From Bog-756 sp963776225 (GTDB taxonomy: Bacteria > Actinomycetota > Acidimicrobiia > Acidimicrobiales > RAAP-2), in the NCBI GenBank assembly GCA_963776225.1, contig CAVZLL010000003.1, forward strand, positions 1,116,001-1,180,000: 64,000 nt of DNA, written 5' to 3'. Below the pieces are notes generated by a model. It had not been told where the DNA came from and did not search any database. It was given only the letters and a program-made list of their open reading frames with translations. Of the stretch, positions 33,296-41,980 are shown in pieces (position 1 is the first letter of the stretch; each line of letters opens with the position of its first letter). A program made the position numbers and the translations under genes.

Positions 33296-34147
33296 GTGGA
33301 CACGACGCTCGTCGCCGGGACGGCGCTCGCCGGCGCGGTGGTCGGCGCGGTGCTCGACCCGCTCGGGCAGCGCCTTGCGGAACGGAGCCGGGCGGCCGAT
33401 GCACGTCGCCGTGACGAACGGGCCGGTCCTCCCGCAGGGGAGGGCGAGCCGCAACAGACTGCTGCGGCCGAGGCCGCGGGTGGGCCACTGAGCACCCGCC
33501 TCCCGACGGACGGGCCGGCCGTCCCCACCCGCTCCCCGTCCCCGGTCGGCCCCGCGCGCCACCTGCTGCCCGCGGGTCCCGCGCCGGCCAGGACCCTGGG
33601 CGCGGCGCTCCTGACCGCCGTGCTGTGGGGTGCGGCCGCCCACCACTTCGGCCCCCATCTCCTCCTCCTTCCCTTCTGCGCCTTCTTCGCCATGCTGGTC
33701 ACCGTCTCGGTGACCGATCTCTCGCACCGGCTGGTGCCGAGGCACCTCGTCTACGGGGGTCTCGTGATCATCGTCCCCCTCCTGATCGTGGTCTCCGCCA
33801 CCGAGGGGACCTGGGACCACCTGACCGGCAGCGCCGTCGCCGGTGCGGTCGCCTTCGGCCTGTTCTTCACCATCTGGTTCCTGGTGCCGAAGGGGATGGG
33901 CTTCGGCGACGTCCGGCTCGCCGGGGCCATCGGGATCACGGTCGGGTACCTCAGCCTCCTGCACGCCTACGTGGCCTTCCTCGCCGGCTTCCTGCTCGGG
34001 ATGGTGTTCGGTCTGGTGCTGGTGGCGGGCTCACCGGCCGGGCGCAGGACGCACGTCCCGTTCGCGCCCTCCCTCGCAGCCGGGGCGGTGATCGCGGTGC
34101 TCTGGGGAGGTCCACTGGCCCAGCACATCTTCCATGCGGGAACCTGA
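33296..34147 (+). CDS. A24 family prepilin peptidase without methylase domain
   Basis: Membrane aspartyl protease that processes type IV prepilin-like or Flp-type signal peptides. The two catalytic aspartates are Asp141 (VSVTDLSHRLVP) and Asp205 (GMGFGDVRLAG). Seven hydrophobic segments are visible. The usual N-terminal methyltransferase region with its Cys-rich loop is replaced by a single hydrophobic segment (4-21) and a charged, low-complexity Ala/Pro/Arg linker (about 25-95). No pilin, ATPase or secretin gene lies in the window, so substrates are encoded elsewhere. The product has 283 residues. Confidence 0.88.
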   Translation: MDTTLVAGTALAGAVVGAVLDPLGQRLAERSRAADARRRDERAGPPAGEGEPQQTAAAEAAGGPLSTRLPTDGPAVPTRSPSPVGPARHLLPAGPAPARTLGAALLTAVLWGAAAHHFGPHLLLLPFCAFFAMLVTVSVTDLSHRLVPRHLVYGGLVIIVPLLIVVSATEGTWDHLTGSAVAGAVAFGLFFTIWFLVPKGMGFGDVRLAGAIGITVGYLSLLHAYVAFLAGFLLGMVFGLVLVAGSPAGRRTHVPFAPSLAAGAVIAVLWGGPLAQHIFHAGT

Positions 34148-34208
34148 CGCGCCCGCGGGGTCCGGGATCCGCGGCGCGCGGCCCCCCGGGGATCGCCACC
34201 ACCCGGAG

Positions 34209-34214
34209 TAGATT
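34209..34214 (+). promoter_or_regulatory. Leaderless-type -10 of aroC
   Basis: TAGATT is followed by 7 nt and ATG 34222. It would drive the aroC-aroK-aroB-aroQ-pepQ-efp operon. Confidence 0.6.
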
Positions 34215-34221
34215 CGAGCGG

Positions 34222-35451
34222 ATGCTGCGATTCCTGACCGCCGGGGAGTCCCACGGACGCGCCCTGGTGGTCATCCTGGAAGGGATCCCGGCCGGTCTGG
34301 CGGTGACCGAGGAGGACGTCCAGCGGGGGCTGGCCCGGCGGCGGTTGGGGTTCGGCAGGGGGCCGAGGATGCGTTTCGAGCTCGACGAGGTGAGCCTGCT
34401 CGGAGGCATCCGGCACGGAAGGACGCTCGGCGCACCGATCGCCATCGAGATCGCCAACACCGAGTGGCCCAAATGGGAGCAGGAGATGTCTCCGGCACCG
34501 GGCCTGCCCTCCCGGGTGCTCACCCAGCCCCGGCCCGGGCACGCCGACCTCTCCGGCATGCTCAAGTACGGGCTCGCCGATGCCCGAGACGTCCTCGAGC
34601 GGGCCTCGGCCCGCGAGACCGCGGCCCGGGTCGCCGCGGGCACGGTGGCCAAGCTGTTGCTGGGTCGGATCGGGATCGACGTGGTGAGCCACGTCGTGCA
34701 GCTCGGGCCCGAGCGCGCCGCTCCCGGGCCCTTGCCGCTCGCGGACGACCTGGCCCGCATCGACGAGTCCGAGGTGCGCTGTGCCGACCCCGAGGCGGCA
34801 TGGCGGATGGTCGCCGCGGTCAAGGCGGCGGCGAAGGCGGGCGACTCCCTGGGTGGCGTGGTCGAGCTCGTCGCGCACGGCGTCCCGGTCGGCCTCGGCA
34901 GCCATGTCCACTGGGACCGCCGCATCGACGGATTGCTGGCCCAGGCGCTGATGAGCATCCAGGCGGTCAAGGCGGTCGAGATCGGTGACGGGTCGGAGCT
35001 GGCCGGTCTGCGTGGCTCCGAGGCCCACGACGCGATCCGACTGGCCCGCCCGGAGGAGAACCCGGCCGAGGCCTCTGCCGCCCGGCTCGCGGGCGGCTAC
35101 GTCCGCGACACCGGTCACGCCGGCGGCGTGGAAGGAGGGATGACCACGGGATCCCCGGTGGTCGCCCGCCTGTCGATGAAGCCGCTCGCCACCCTCAACC
35201 GTCCGGTCCTCGGAACGGTGGACGTGGTGACCGGGGAGTCGACGGTCTCCTTCAAGGAACGAACCGACGTGACGGCGGTGCCGGCCATGGGGGTGGTGGG
35301 GGAGACGATGGTCGCGTTGGTGCTCGCCTCGGAGGCGCTGCGCAAGTTCGGCGGCGACTCGGTCGCGGAGTTCTGCCGCAACCGGGACGGCTACGTGGCG
35401 ACGCTCGGGGCGACCCCGTCCGCGGCGGGCTCGGCCGCGGACGATGGCTGA
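34222..35451 (+). CDS. aroC: Chorismate synthase
   Basis: FMN-dependent last step of the shikimate pathway, removing phosphate from EPSP. Signatures: TAGESHGRALVVILEG at the N-terminus, RRRLGFGRGPRM, RPGHADLSGMLKYG and RASARETAARVAAG, and GGVEGGMTTGSPVVAR. The product has 409 residues from ATG 34222. It heads the operon and overlaps aroK by 8 bp. Chorismate also feeds the men pathway encoded at 19-25 kb. Confidence 0.96.
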   Translation: MLRFLTAGESHGRALVVILEGIPAGLAVTEEDVQRGLARRRLGFGRGPRMRFELDEVSLLGGIRHGRTLGAPIAIEIANTEWPKWEQEMSPAPGLPSRVLTQPRPGHADLSGMLKYGLADARDVLERASARETAARVAAGTVAKLLLGRIGIDVVSHVVQLGPERAAPGPLPLADDLARIDESEVRCADPEAAWRMVAAVKAAAKAGDSLGGVVELVAHGVPVGLGSHVHWDRRIDGLLAQALMSIQAVKAVEIGDGSELAGLRGSEAHDAIRLARPEENPAEASAARLAGGYVRDTGHAGGVEGGMTTGSPVVARLSMKPLATLNRPVLGTVDVVTGESTVSFKERTDVTAVPAMGVVGETMVALVLASEALRKFGGDSVAEFCRNRDGYVATLGATPSAAGSAADDG

Positions 35452-35968
35452 CCGCCTGATCCTGGTCGGGATGATGGGAGCCGGCAAGACCACCGTCGGA
35501 CGGCGGCTGGCCGAACGACTGGGGTGGACGTACCTCGACTCCGACGCCGAGGTGGAGGCCACCACCGGCTCGACCGTCCCCGAGCTCTTCGCGGCGCGCG
35601 GCGAGGCGGGTTTCCGGGGCGAGGAGTCCCGGGTGCTGGCCGACGCCCTGTCCCGGACCGATCCGGTGGTGGTGTCCGCCGCCGGGGGCACGGTCCTCTC
35701 CGAGGAGAACCGGCGGTTGCTCAGGCGGTCGGGTCCGGTGGTGTGGCTCCGCGCCCGCCCCTCCACCCTCGCCGCAAGGGTCGGGGACGGCGCGGGGCGG
35801 CCACTGCTCGGAGCGGACCCCGCCGCAGCGCTCGCCGCGCTCGACGCGGAGCGCCGGCCCTTCTACGCGGAGGTGGCCGGCACGGTGGTCGACGTCGACG
35901 AGCTGACCGCCGACCAGGTGGTGGAGCGCGTCCTGGCCGCGACCCGCTCCGGGGGGCGGACGTCCTGA
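35444..35968 (+). CDS. aroK: Shikimate kinase
   Basis: Phosphorylates shikimate with ATP. The P-loop GMMGAGKTT is at residues 9-17; the shikimate-binding DSDAEVEATTG, FRGEESRVL and SAAGGTVL motifs and the lid (GAGRPLLG) follow. The product has 174 residues. It overlaps aroC and shares its last base with the aroB start. Confidence 0.95.
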   Translation: MADRLILVGMMGAGKTTVGRRLAERLGWTYLDSDAEVEATTGSTVPELFAARGEAGFRGEESRVLADALSRTDPVVVSAAGGTVLSEENRRLLRRSGPVVWLRARPSTLAARVGDGAGRPLLGADPAAALAALDAERRPFYAEVAGTVVDVDELTADQVVERVLAATRSGGRTS

Positions 35969-37035
35969 TGCGGATCGTCCCGGTCGAGCTGGGCCCTCGC
36001 CGCTACGACGTCCTGGTGGGCGAGGGGGTCCGCCACGAGCTGGCCCGTGTGGTGGCCGCCACGGTCCCCACGGCCCGGCGCGCGGCGGTGGTCACCCAGG
36101 AGGGGATCGGGGTCGGGGTGGACCCCGGGATCCCCGCCGAGGTGTTCACCGTGCCCGACGGCGAGCAGGCCAAGTCGATGGCCGTGGTCGAGGAGCTCTG
36201 CCGCGGCTTCGCGCGGTCCGGACTGAGCCGCGCCGACGTGGTGGTGGCGGTGGGGGGTGGCGTGGTCACCGACCTCGCCGGTTTCGCAGCGGCGTCGTTC
36301 CACCGGGGCACCGCCTACGTCAACGTGGCCACCTCGCTGCTCGCGCAGGTCGACGCGGCGATCGGGGGCAAGACCGGGGTCAATCTCCCCGAGGGCAAGA
36401 ACCTGGTCGGTGCCTTCTGGCAGCCGAGCGCGGTCCTCTGCGACACCGGCCTCCTCGACAGCCTCCCGCCCCGGGAATGGTCCTCGGGCCGTGGCGAGGT
36501 CGCCAAGTACGCGCTCCTCGGCATCGGGTCGGCCCTCGGTGGACCACCGGCGGCTGACCTCCCCCTCGACGAGCAGGTCGCCCGCTGTGCTGCGGTGAAG
36601 GCCCAGGTGGTGGCTGCCGACGAACGCGAGGGAGACCGGCGGATGCTGCTCAACTACGGGCACACCCTGGCCCACGCCCTCGAGGCTGCCTCCTTCGGCG
36701 GATCCGACAGGGCCGGTCTCCCCCACGGCGAGGCGGTGGCGGTGGGGCTGCTCTACGCGGCCCTGCTGGCACGGCGGCTGGGCCGGATCGACGACGCCGG
36801 GGTGGAACGCCACCGCCGGGTGGTCTCCTCCTTCGATCTTCCCATGGCCCTGCCGGCCGGTGCGAGCGCCGAGCGGTTGCTGCCCTTCATGCTGCGGGAC
36901 AAGAAGTCGCGGGGCGACCTCACCTTCGTGCTGGACGGTCCCCGGGGGGTCGAGGTCGTGCGAGGCGTCGCGCCGGACCAGGTGATCGCTACCCTTGCGG
37001 AGATGGAGCATCGGGAGACGGGCGCTCCGGGATGA
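35968..37035 (+). CDS. aroB: 3-dehydroquinate synthase
   Basis: NAD- and metal-dependent cyclase making 3-dehydroquinate from DAHP. The cofactor loop VAVGGGVVTDLAGFAAASFHRG, the active-site TSLLAQVDAAIGGKTGVN, and the metal ligands in SGRGEVAKYALL, NYGHTLAHALE and PHGEAVAVG are all present. The product has 355 residues. ATG 35968 overlaps the aroK stop (TGATG), and the end overlaps aroQ. Confidence 0.96.
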   Translation: MRIVPVELGPRRYDVLVGEGVRHELARVVAATVPTARRAAVVTQEGIGVGVDPGIPAEVFTVPDGEQAKSMAVVEELCRGFARSGLSRADVVVAVGGGVVTDLAGFAAASFHRGTAYVNVATSLLAQVDAAIGGKTGVNLPEGKNLVGAFWQPSAVLCDTGLLDSLPPREWSSGRGEVAKYALLGIGSALGGPPAADLPLDEQVARCAAVKAQVVAADEREGDRRMLLNYGHTLAHALEAASFGGSDRAGLPHGEAVAVGLLYAALLARRLGRIDDAGVERHRRVVSSFDLPMALPAGASAERLLPFMLRDKKSRGDLTFVLDGPRGVEVVRGVAPDQVIATLAEMEHRETGAPG

Positions 37036-37484
37036 GCGCACGCGGACGGCTGCTGCTCCTCTCCGGACCGAACCTCAACCTGCTGGGCGATCGGGAGCCC
37101 GACGTCTACGGCACCGCGACCCTCGGTGAGCACGTCGCCGCGGCCCGCGCCGCGGCCGAGGATCTGGGGTACGAGCTCGAGCACGTCCAGTCCAACCACG
37201 AGGGCGATCTGGTCGGCGCGGTCCAGGATGCGCGCGGGGCGTTCGCGGCGGTCATCGTCAACGCAGGGGCACTCACCCACAGTTCGTGGTCGCTGCACGA
37301 TGCGCTGGCTGCGTTCGACGGGGTGGTGATCGAGCTCCACCTCTCCAATCCTGCGGCCCGGGAGCCCTTCCGCCACACGTCGACCATCGCCCCGGTGGCC
37401 GACGGCTGCATCGCCGGGTTCGGCGGTCTCGGGTATCCGCTGGCCGTCGAGGCGGCGGCCAGGATCCTCTCGGTACGCGCCTGA
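37032..37484 (+). CDS. aroQ: 3-dehydroquinate dehydratase, type II
   Basis: Dodecameric enzyme that dehydrates 3-dehydroquinate. Conserved motifs: LSGPNLNLLGDREPDVYG (Tyr catalytic base), QSNHEGDLV, IVNAGALTHSSWSLHDAL and ELHLSNPAAREPFRHTS (His). The product has 150 residues. ATGA overlap with aroB and a TGATG overlap with pepQ show tight coupling. Confidence 0.95.
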   Translation: MSARGRLLLLSGPNLNLLGDREPDVYGTATLGEHVAAARAAAEDLGYELEHVQSNHEGDLVGAVQDARGAFAAVIVNAGALTHSSWSLHDALAAFDGVVIELHLSNPAAREPFRHTSTIAPVADGCIAGFGGLGYPLAVEAAARILSVRA

Positions 37485-38662
37485 TGCCGCCGGGTGGCGC
37501 CGTCCCCACGGCGGAACCGCTCCCACCGCTGCGGGTGGCGGGCCGACTCGACCGGGTCCGGTCGCTGTTCGCAGACGCCGCCGACCCGGGCGGTCCGGTC
37601 GACGCCCTGCTGGTGACCGCGCCGGCCAACGTCCGTTGGCTCACCGGGTTCTCCGGTTCGGCGGGACTGCTGCTGGTGACCGGGGAGAAGGCGCTGCTGG
37701 TCACCGACGGGCGCTACCGGTCCCAGTCCGCGGAGCAGCTGGATGCAGCCGGCGTCTCCGATGCGGTCGAGGTGCACGTGGGCGGGGTGGCCGGTCAACG
37801 GGACGCGCTCGCAGCGGCCGCCGCCGGGTCGGGGCGGCTCGGTCTCGAGGCCGACGATGTGACGTGGGCGGCGGTGCGGACCTGGGAGCGCGTCTTCGAC
37901 GGAGCGGAGCTCCGCCCGACCACCGGGCTGGTCGAAGGGCTCCGCCGGGTCAAGGACGACGCCGAGCTGGCACGGATGGCGCGGGCTGCGGACATCGCCG
38001 ATGCCGCGCTCGCCTCGGTCGTGCCGCGGCTGGCCGAGGTCGGACGGTCCGCCGGCAACGCCCGCTCCGTGCTCACCGAGGCGGCCTTCGCTGCGGCCCT
38101 CGACCATGCCATGCGCGAACGGGGGGCCGAGGACCGGGCGTTCGAGACCATCGTCGCCTCCGGTGGGAATTCGGCCAAACCGCACGCCCGGCCCGGCGAA
38201 CGCGAGATCCGGGCAGGGGATCCGGTGGTGGTCGACTTCGGCGCGGTCGTCGACGGGTACCGGTCGGACATGACCCGTACCTTCTGCGTGGGGAGCCCGC
38301 CCAGCGGACAACTGGCCAGGATCTTCGAGGTGGTGTCCGCCTCCCAGCGGGCCGGGGCGGCCGCGGTGGGGCCCGGTGCGGTCACCGGCGAGGTCGACCG
38401 GGCGTGCCGCGAGGTGGTCGCCGACGCGGGCTGGGCCGAGCGCTTCGAGCACGGGACCGGTCACGGCGTCGGCCTCGACATCCACGAGGGCCCTGCGGTG
38501 GGCCCGGGCTCGACTGCTATCCTCTCGCCCGGCACCGTGGTCACCGTCGAACCCGGCGTATACCTCCCCGGCGTGGGCGGGGTCCGGATCGAGGACATGC
38601 TGGTGGTCACCGCGGGCGGCAGCCGCTCGCTCACCCGGTTCCCGAAGGAAGTCACCCTCTGA
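37484..38662 (+). CDS. pepQ: M24 family Xaa-Pro aminopeptidase/dipeptidase
   Basis: Dinuclear metallopeptidase of the pita-bread fold, probably releasing N-terminal residues ahead of proline. The N-terminal creatinase-like domain covers about 1-145. The catalytic domain carries metal ligands in VDFGAVVDGYRSDMTRT (two Asp), EHGTGHGVGLDIHEGP (His), VEPGVY (Glu) and RIEDM (Glu). The product has 392 residues. Its place directly before efp is highly conserved and fits the role of EF-P at polyproline. ATG 37484 overlaps aroQ. Confidence 0.93.
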   Translation: MPPGGAVPTAEPLPPLRVAGRLDRVRSLFADAADPGGPVDALLVTAPANVRWLTGFSGSAGLLLVTGEKALLVTDGRYRSQSAEQLDAAGVSDAVEVHVGGVAGQRDALAAAAAGSGRLGLEADDVTWAAVRTWERVFDGAELRPTTGLVEGLRRVKDDAELARMARAADIADAALASVVPRLAEVGRSAGNARSVLTEAAFAAALDHAMRERGAEDRAFETIVASGGNSAKPHARPGEREIRAGDPVVVDFGAVVDGYRSDMTRTFCVGSPPSGQLARIFEVVSASQRAGAAAVGPGAVTGEVDRACREVVADAGWAERFEHGTGHGVGLDIHEGPAVGPGSTAILSPGTVVTVEPGVYLPGVGGVRIEDMLVVTAGGSRSLTRFPKEVTL

Positions 38663-39222
38663 TGTCAGTCTCGACCAACGATCTCCGCAACGGGATGACC
38701 CTGGACCTTCCGGAAGGACTGTTCAACGTCGTCGAGTTCCAGCACGTCAAGCCCGGCAAGGGCGGTGCCTTCGTGCGCACCAAGCTCAAGAACCAGCGGA
38801 CCGGCGCGGTCATCGAGCGCACCTACCGGGCCGACGAGAAGCTCGAACAGGCCATCATCGACAAACGCGAGATGCAGTTCCTCTACCGCGACGGCTCCGA
38901 CTACGTCTTCATGGACACCAGCTCGTACGAGCAGCTCCAGGTCGACACCGGGCAACTCGGCGACGCGGCGCGCTTCCTCAAGGAGGGGGACGACGCCGTG
39001 CTCCAGTTCTTCGGCTCGGAGATCGTGGGTGTGGACCTGCCGGCGGCGGTCGAGCTGACGGTCGCCGAGACCGAGCCCGGCCTGCAGGGCGACCGGGTCT
39101 CGGGCGCCCGCAAACCGGCGACCCTGGAGACCGGGTTGGTCATCCAGGTCCCGTTGTTCGTCAATCCGGGCGAGAAGGTCAAGGTCGACACCCGGTCCGG
39201 CGAGTACCTGACCCGGGCCTGA
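38662..39222 (+). CDS. efp: Translation elongation factor P
   Basis: tRNA-shaped factor that rescues ribosomes stalled at polyproline. Three beta-barrel domains are predicted; the tip loop of domain I is KPGKGGAFVR with Lys33 in the position that many bacteria modify. The C-terminal signature GLVIQVPLFVNPGEKVKVDTRSGEY is canonical. The product has 186 residues. ATG overlaps the pepQ stop. No EpmA/EarP-type modification gene is in the window, as usual in actinobacteria. Confidence 0.97.
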   Translation: MSVSTNDLRNGMTLDLPEGLFNVVEFQHVKPGKGGAFVRTKLKNQRTGAVIERTYRADEKLEQAIIDKREMQFLYRDGSDYVFMDTSSYEQLQVDTGQLGDAARFLKEGDDAVLQFFGSEIVGVDLPAAVELTVAETEPGLQGDRVSGARKPATLETGLVIQVPLFVNPGEKVKVDTRSGEYLTRA

Positions 39223-39284
39223 GCCGTCCCGGTCGGACGGAGGTCCGCCGCCTCCCGCCGCCCATCGACCCGACCGCACCGCGC

Positions 39285-39680
39285 ATGGACCCCGCACCCC
39301 GCCACCAGTCCCGCGAACGGGCCCTGGCCCTGCTCTACGAGGCCGAGCTCAAGGGCGAATCGCCCGCCGAGGTGCTGGCGGCCCTGCCGATGCGACCGGA
39401 CGACTACGTGGTGACCCTGCTCGACGCGGTCGGGGAGCGGAGCGAGGAGATCGACGCCCTGGTGGGGGCGTCGGCCATCGGCTGGGACCTGTCACGGATG
39501 GCGGTGGTCGACCGCACCGTGCTCCGCATGGCCACCGCCGAGCTCCTGGCCTGCGACGGCGTCCCGACCGCGGTCATCCTCGACGAGGCCGTCGAGCTCG
39601 CATCGGCCTACTCGACCGACGACTCGGGACGGTTCGTCAACGGGGTGCTGGCGACGGTGGCCACGCGGACCCGGGGCTGA
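39285..39680 (+). CDS. nusB: Transcription antitermination protein NusB
   Basis: Small helical RNA-binding factor, partner of NusE (S10) in rRNA antitermination. RERALALLYEAELKG opens the family fold; DRTVLRMATAELLACDGVPTAVILDEAVELA and the ending FVNGVLATVA match it. ATG 39285 gives 131 residues. It lies 62 bp after efp in the conserved efp-nusB pair. Confidence 0.94.
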   Translation: MDPAPRHQSRERALALLYEAELKGESPAEVLAALPMRPDDYVVTLLDAVGERSEEIDALVGASAIGWDLSRMAVVDRTVLRMATAELLACDGVPTAVILDEAVELASAYSTDDSGRFVNGVLATVATRTRG

Positions 39681-39717
39681 GCCGGTACCCGCCGCGCGGT
39701 CCCGGCCGGCCTCCCCG

Positions 39718-39723
39718 TAACAT
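39718..39723 (+). promoter_or_regulatory. Putative -10 of the exporter gene
   Basis: TAACAT, with a predicted start near 39731 and a leader of about 57 nt carrying GGAGGA before ATG 39788. Confidence 0.4.
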
Positions 39724-39787
39724 CGTCGGCACCCGCCGCGCCCGCTGTCCCCCCGGCGTCGGCGCCCCAGGCCCCCGGAGGACGGCG

Positions 39788-41302
39788 ATGACGTCGAGCG
39801 ACATCGAGGCTCCGGTGCCCGCCACGCCGACCGGCTTCGACCCCCAGCTCAAGCGCCTCGCGCTGGTCGTGGTGATCGGCAGCATCATGTCGATCCTCGA
39901 CACCACCATCGTCAATGTCGCCATCGCCACCCTGGCCCGCGACTTCCGGGCCCCGTTGTCGACGGTCCAGTGGGTGTCCACCGGCTACCTGTTGGCCCTG
40001 GCCATGACCATCCCCCTCACCGGCTGGGCGGTCGAGCGCTTCGGTGCCAGGACGATGTGGATCACCTCGCTGGTGCTCTTCCTGCTCGGGTCGGTTCTCT
40101 CCGGGGCGTCATGGTCGATCCAGAGCCTGATCGTCTTCCGGATCCTCCAGGGGATCGGCGGCGGGATGATCATGCCGATCGGGCAGTCGATCATGGCCAC
40201 CGCAGCCGGCCCCCAGCGGATGGGCCGGGTGATGAGCGTGCTCGGGGTGCCCATGCTCCTGGGTCCGATCCTCGGGCCGGTCATCGGCGGGCTCATCCTG
40301 GACAGCGTCTCGTGGCGGTGGATCTTCTACGTCAACCTCCCGATCGGCATCGTGGCGATCGCGCTGGCCCTCCGCTTCCTTCCGCGGCACGAGCGCACCA
40401 ACCGTGCCAACCGCCTCGACGTGCGCGGCCTCTGCCTGCTCTCACCGGGGCTCGGTCTGGTCGTCTACGGCCTCTCCCAGGCCGGACAGGGCTCGGCGGC
40501 CAGCGTGTGGGTGCCGGCGGCGCTCGGTGGCGTGCTCCTCGGCGCATTCGTGGTGCACGCCCTCCGGACCACGATCACCCCGCTCATCGAGGTGGTTCTC
40601 TTCCGCGACCGCAGCTTCGCCGCGGCCGCGGCGACCACCTTCTGGTTCGGTGCCGCCCTCTTCGGCGGGATGCTGCTGCTCCCGCTCTACTACCAGGTGG
40701 TGCGCGGGCAGAGCGCGCTCAGCGCCGGGCTGCTCATGGCTCCCCAGGGCATCGGTGCGGCGATGGTCATGCCGCTGGCGGGCTCGTTGACCGACCGCTT
40801 CGGCGCCGGCCGGGTGGTCCCGGCCGGGCTGGTCGTGGCCTGCGCGGGGACGGTCGTGTACACCCAGCTCGGGGCCCACACCAGCTTCGCCCTCCTGGCC
40901 GTCTCGCTGTTCGTGCGCGGGATCGGGTTCGGCTTCGTGATGATGCCGGCCATCTCGGCCGCCTACCAGACGCTCTCCCGTGACCAGGTGCCCCGGGCGT
41001 CGACCGCGGTCAACATCGTGCAGCGGGTGGGTGGGTCGATCGGCACCGCCCTGGTGGCGGTGGTGCTCGACCACCAGATCGTGACCCGCGTGCACGCGCT
41101 CGCCGGCGGCCTCTCCGCTGCCTCGACCGCGCCCCCGGCGGTGCTGGTCCGGGTGGTCCAGCCGCTGGCCTCCGCGTTCGGAGCCACCTTCTGGTGGGTC
41201 ATGGCGATGACCGTGGTCGCCCTCGCACCGGCACTGCTGCTCGCCCGCGGACCTGCGGGGGCGCACGCCGAGCCGGTCCCGGTGACCTCCGCGGCCGAGT
41301 GA
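39788..41302 (+). CDS. DHA2 family MFS drug-type exporter (EmrB/QacA-like)
   Basis: Proton-driven efflux pump with 14 predicted transmembrane segments and 504 residues. Motifs: LDTTIVNVAIATLARDF in TM1 (DHA2-specific Asp), antiporter motif C in TM5 (LGVPMLLGPILGPVIGG), and the motif A-like loop GSLTDRFGAGRVV. The substrate cannot be deduced. No regulator is adjacent. It lies between nusB and the pyr operon, a spot where gene order usually varies. Confidence 0.92.
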   Translation: MTSSDIEAPVPATPTGFDPQLKRLALVVVIGSIMSILDTTIVNVAIATLARDFRAPLSTVQWVSTGYLLALAMTIPLTGWAVERFGARTMWITSLVLFLLGSVLSGASWSIQSLIVFRILQGIGGGMIMPIGQSIMATAAGPQRMGRVMSVLGVPMLLGPILGPVIGGLILDSVSWRWIFYVNLPIGIVAIALALRFLPRHERTNRANRLDVRGLCLLSPGLGLVVYGLSQAGQGSAASVWVPAALGGVLLGAFVVHALRTTITPLIEVVLFRDRSFAAAAATTFWFGAALFGGMLLLPLYYQVVRGQSALSAGLLMAPQGIGAAMVMPLAGSLTDRFGAGRVVPAGLVVACAGTVVYTQLGAHTSFALLAVSLFVRGIGFGFVMMPAISAAYQTLSRDQVPRASTAVNIVQRVGGSIGTALVAVVLDHQIVTRVHALAGGLSAASTAPPAVLVRVVQPLASAFGATFWWVMAMTVVALAPALLLARGPAGAHAEPVPVTSAAE

Positions 41303-41350
41303 GGCGGGCCCGGACACGGTCCGGGAACGGCGACCGGGCGGGCGGCACGG

Positions 41351-41356
41351 TATGCT
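41351..41356 (+). promoter_or_regulatory. -10 element of the pyr operon
   Basis: TATGCT. Transcription from about 41363 gives a leader of about 48 nt that contains the PyrR-binding hairpin and the ribosome site. Confidence 0.55.
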
Positions 41357-41374
41357 CGCGTCCTGACCGTGAAG

Positions 41375-41392
41375 CGGGTCCCGTGAGGCCCG
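41375..41392 (+). promoter_or_regulatory. PyrR-binding loop (RNA regulatory hairpin) in the pyrR leader
   Basis: The RNA hairpin CGGGUCCCGUGAGGCCCG pairs 41375-41380 with 41387-41392 (one G-U pair) and leaves a six-base loop CCGUGA. It fits the PyrR-binding consensus ARUCCNGNGAGGYU at 41377-41390; the only deviations are a compensated G-C for A-U at the outer pair. It sits 7 nt before the AGGAGG ribosome site (41400-41405). As in mycobacteria, UMP-bound PyrR could block translation initiation at GTG 41411; no terminator for attenuation is seen. Confidence 0.8.
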
Positions 41393-41410
41393 TACGGACA
41401 GGAGGATCAG

Positions 41411-41980
41411 GTGGCCGAACGAGAGCGCAGTCACACCCGTCCGCGGGGTGCTGTGTTCGTGCCCCGGGCCCAGGTGATGTCCGCCGACGACGTCCGTCGG
41501 GCGGTCACCCGGATGGCCCACGAGATCGCCGAGCGCAACCGGGGCCTGCACAACGTTGTCCTGATCGGTCTCCAGACCGGCGGGGTGGGCATCGCCCGGC
41601 GGCTGGCCGAGACCCTCGGCGGGATCGAGGGCGCGTCGGTTCCCGTGGGCACCCTCGACGTCGCCTTCTACCGTGACGACATCGGCCTCCGGCCGGTGCT
41701 GCCCGAGGCGACCACCGACATCAGCGTCGACCTGACCGGGGCGACCGTGGTGCTCGTCGACGACGTGCTGTTCACCGGGCGCACCATCCGGGCCGCGCTC
41801 AACGCGCTGGGCGAGTACGGGCGTGCGCAGATCGTCGAGCTCGCGGTCATGGTCGACCGCGGCCACCGCGAGCTCCCCATCCGACCCGACTACGTCGGCA
41901 AGAACCTCCCCACCAACCGCGACGAGATGGTCGACGTCTCGGACGCGGGCGTGTCGATCGGTGAGCTGGTCAGCCGGTGA
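41411..41980 (+). CDS. pyrR: PyrR, pyrimidine operon RNA-binding regulator / uracil phosphoribosyltransferase
   Basis: Type I phosphoribosyltransferase-fold protein that binds pyr mRNA in response to UMP/UTP and has weak UPRT activity. The PRPP motif VVLVDDVLFTGRTIRAAL, the basic RNA-binding face around AHEIAERNRG, and AVMVDRGHRELPIRPDYVGKNLPT are characteristic. The product has 189 residues from GTG 41411 after AGGAGG. Its own leader carries the predicted binding loop, consistent with autoregulation of the whole operon. Overlaps pyrB. Confidence 0.95.
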   Translation: MAERERSHTRPRGAVFVPRAQVMSADDVRRAVTRMAHEIAERNRGLHNVVLIGLQTGGVGIARRLAETLGGIEGASVPVGTLDVAFYRDDIGLRPVLPEATTDISVDLTGATVVLVDDVLFTGRTIRAALNALGEYGRAQIVELAVMVDRGHRELPIRPDYVGKNLPTNRDEMVDVSDAGVSIGELVSR

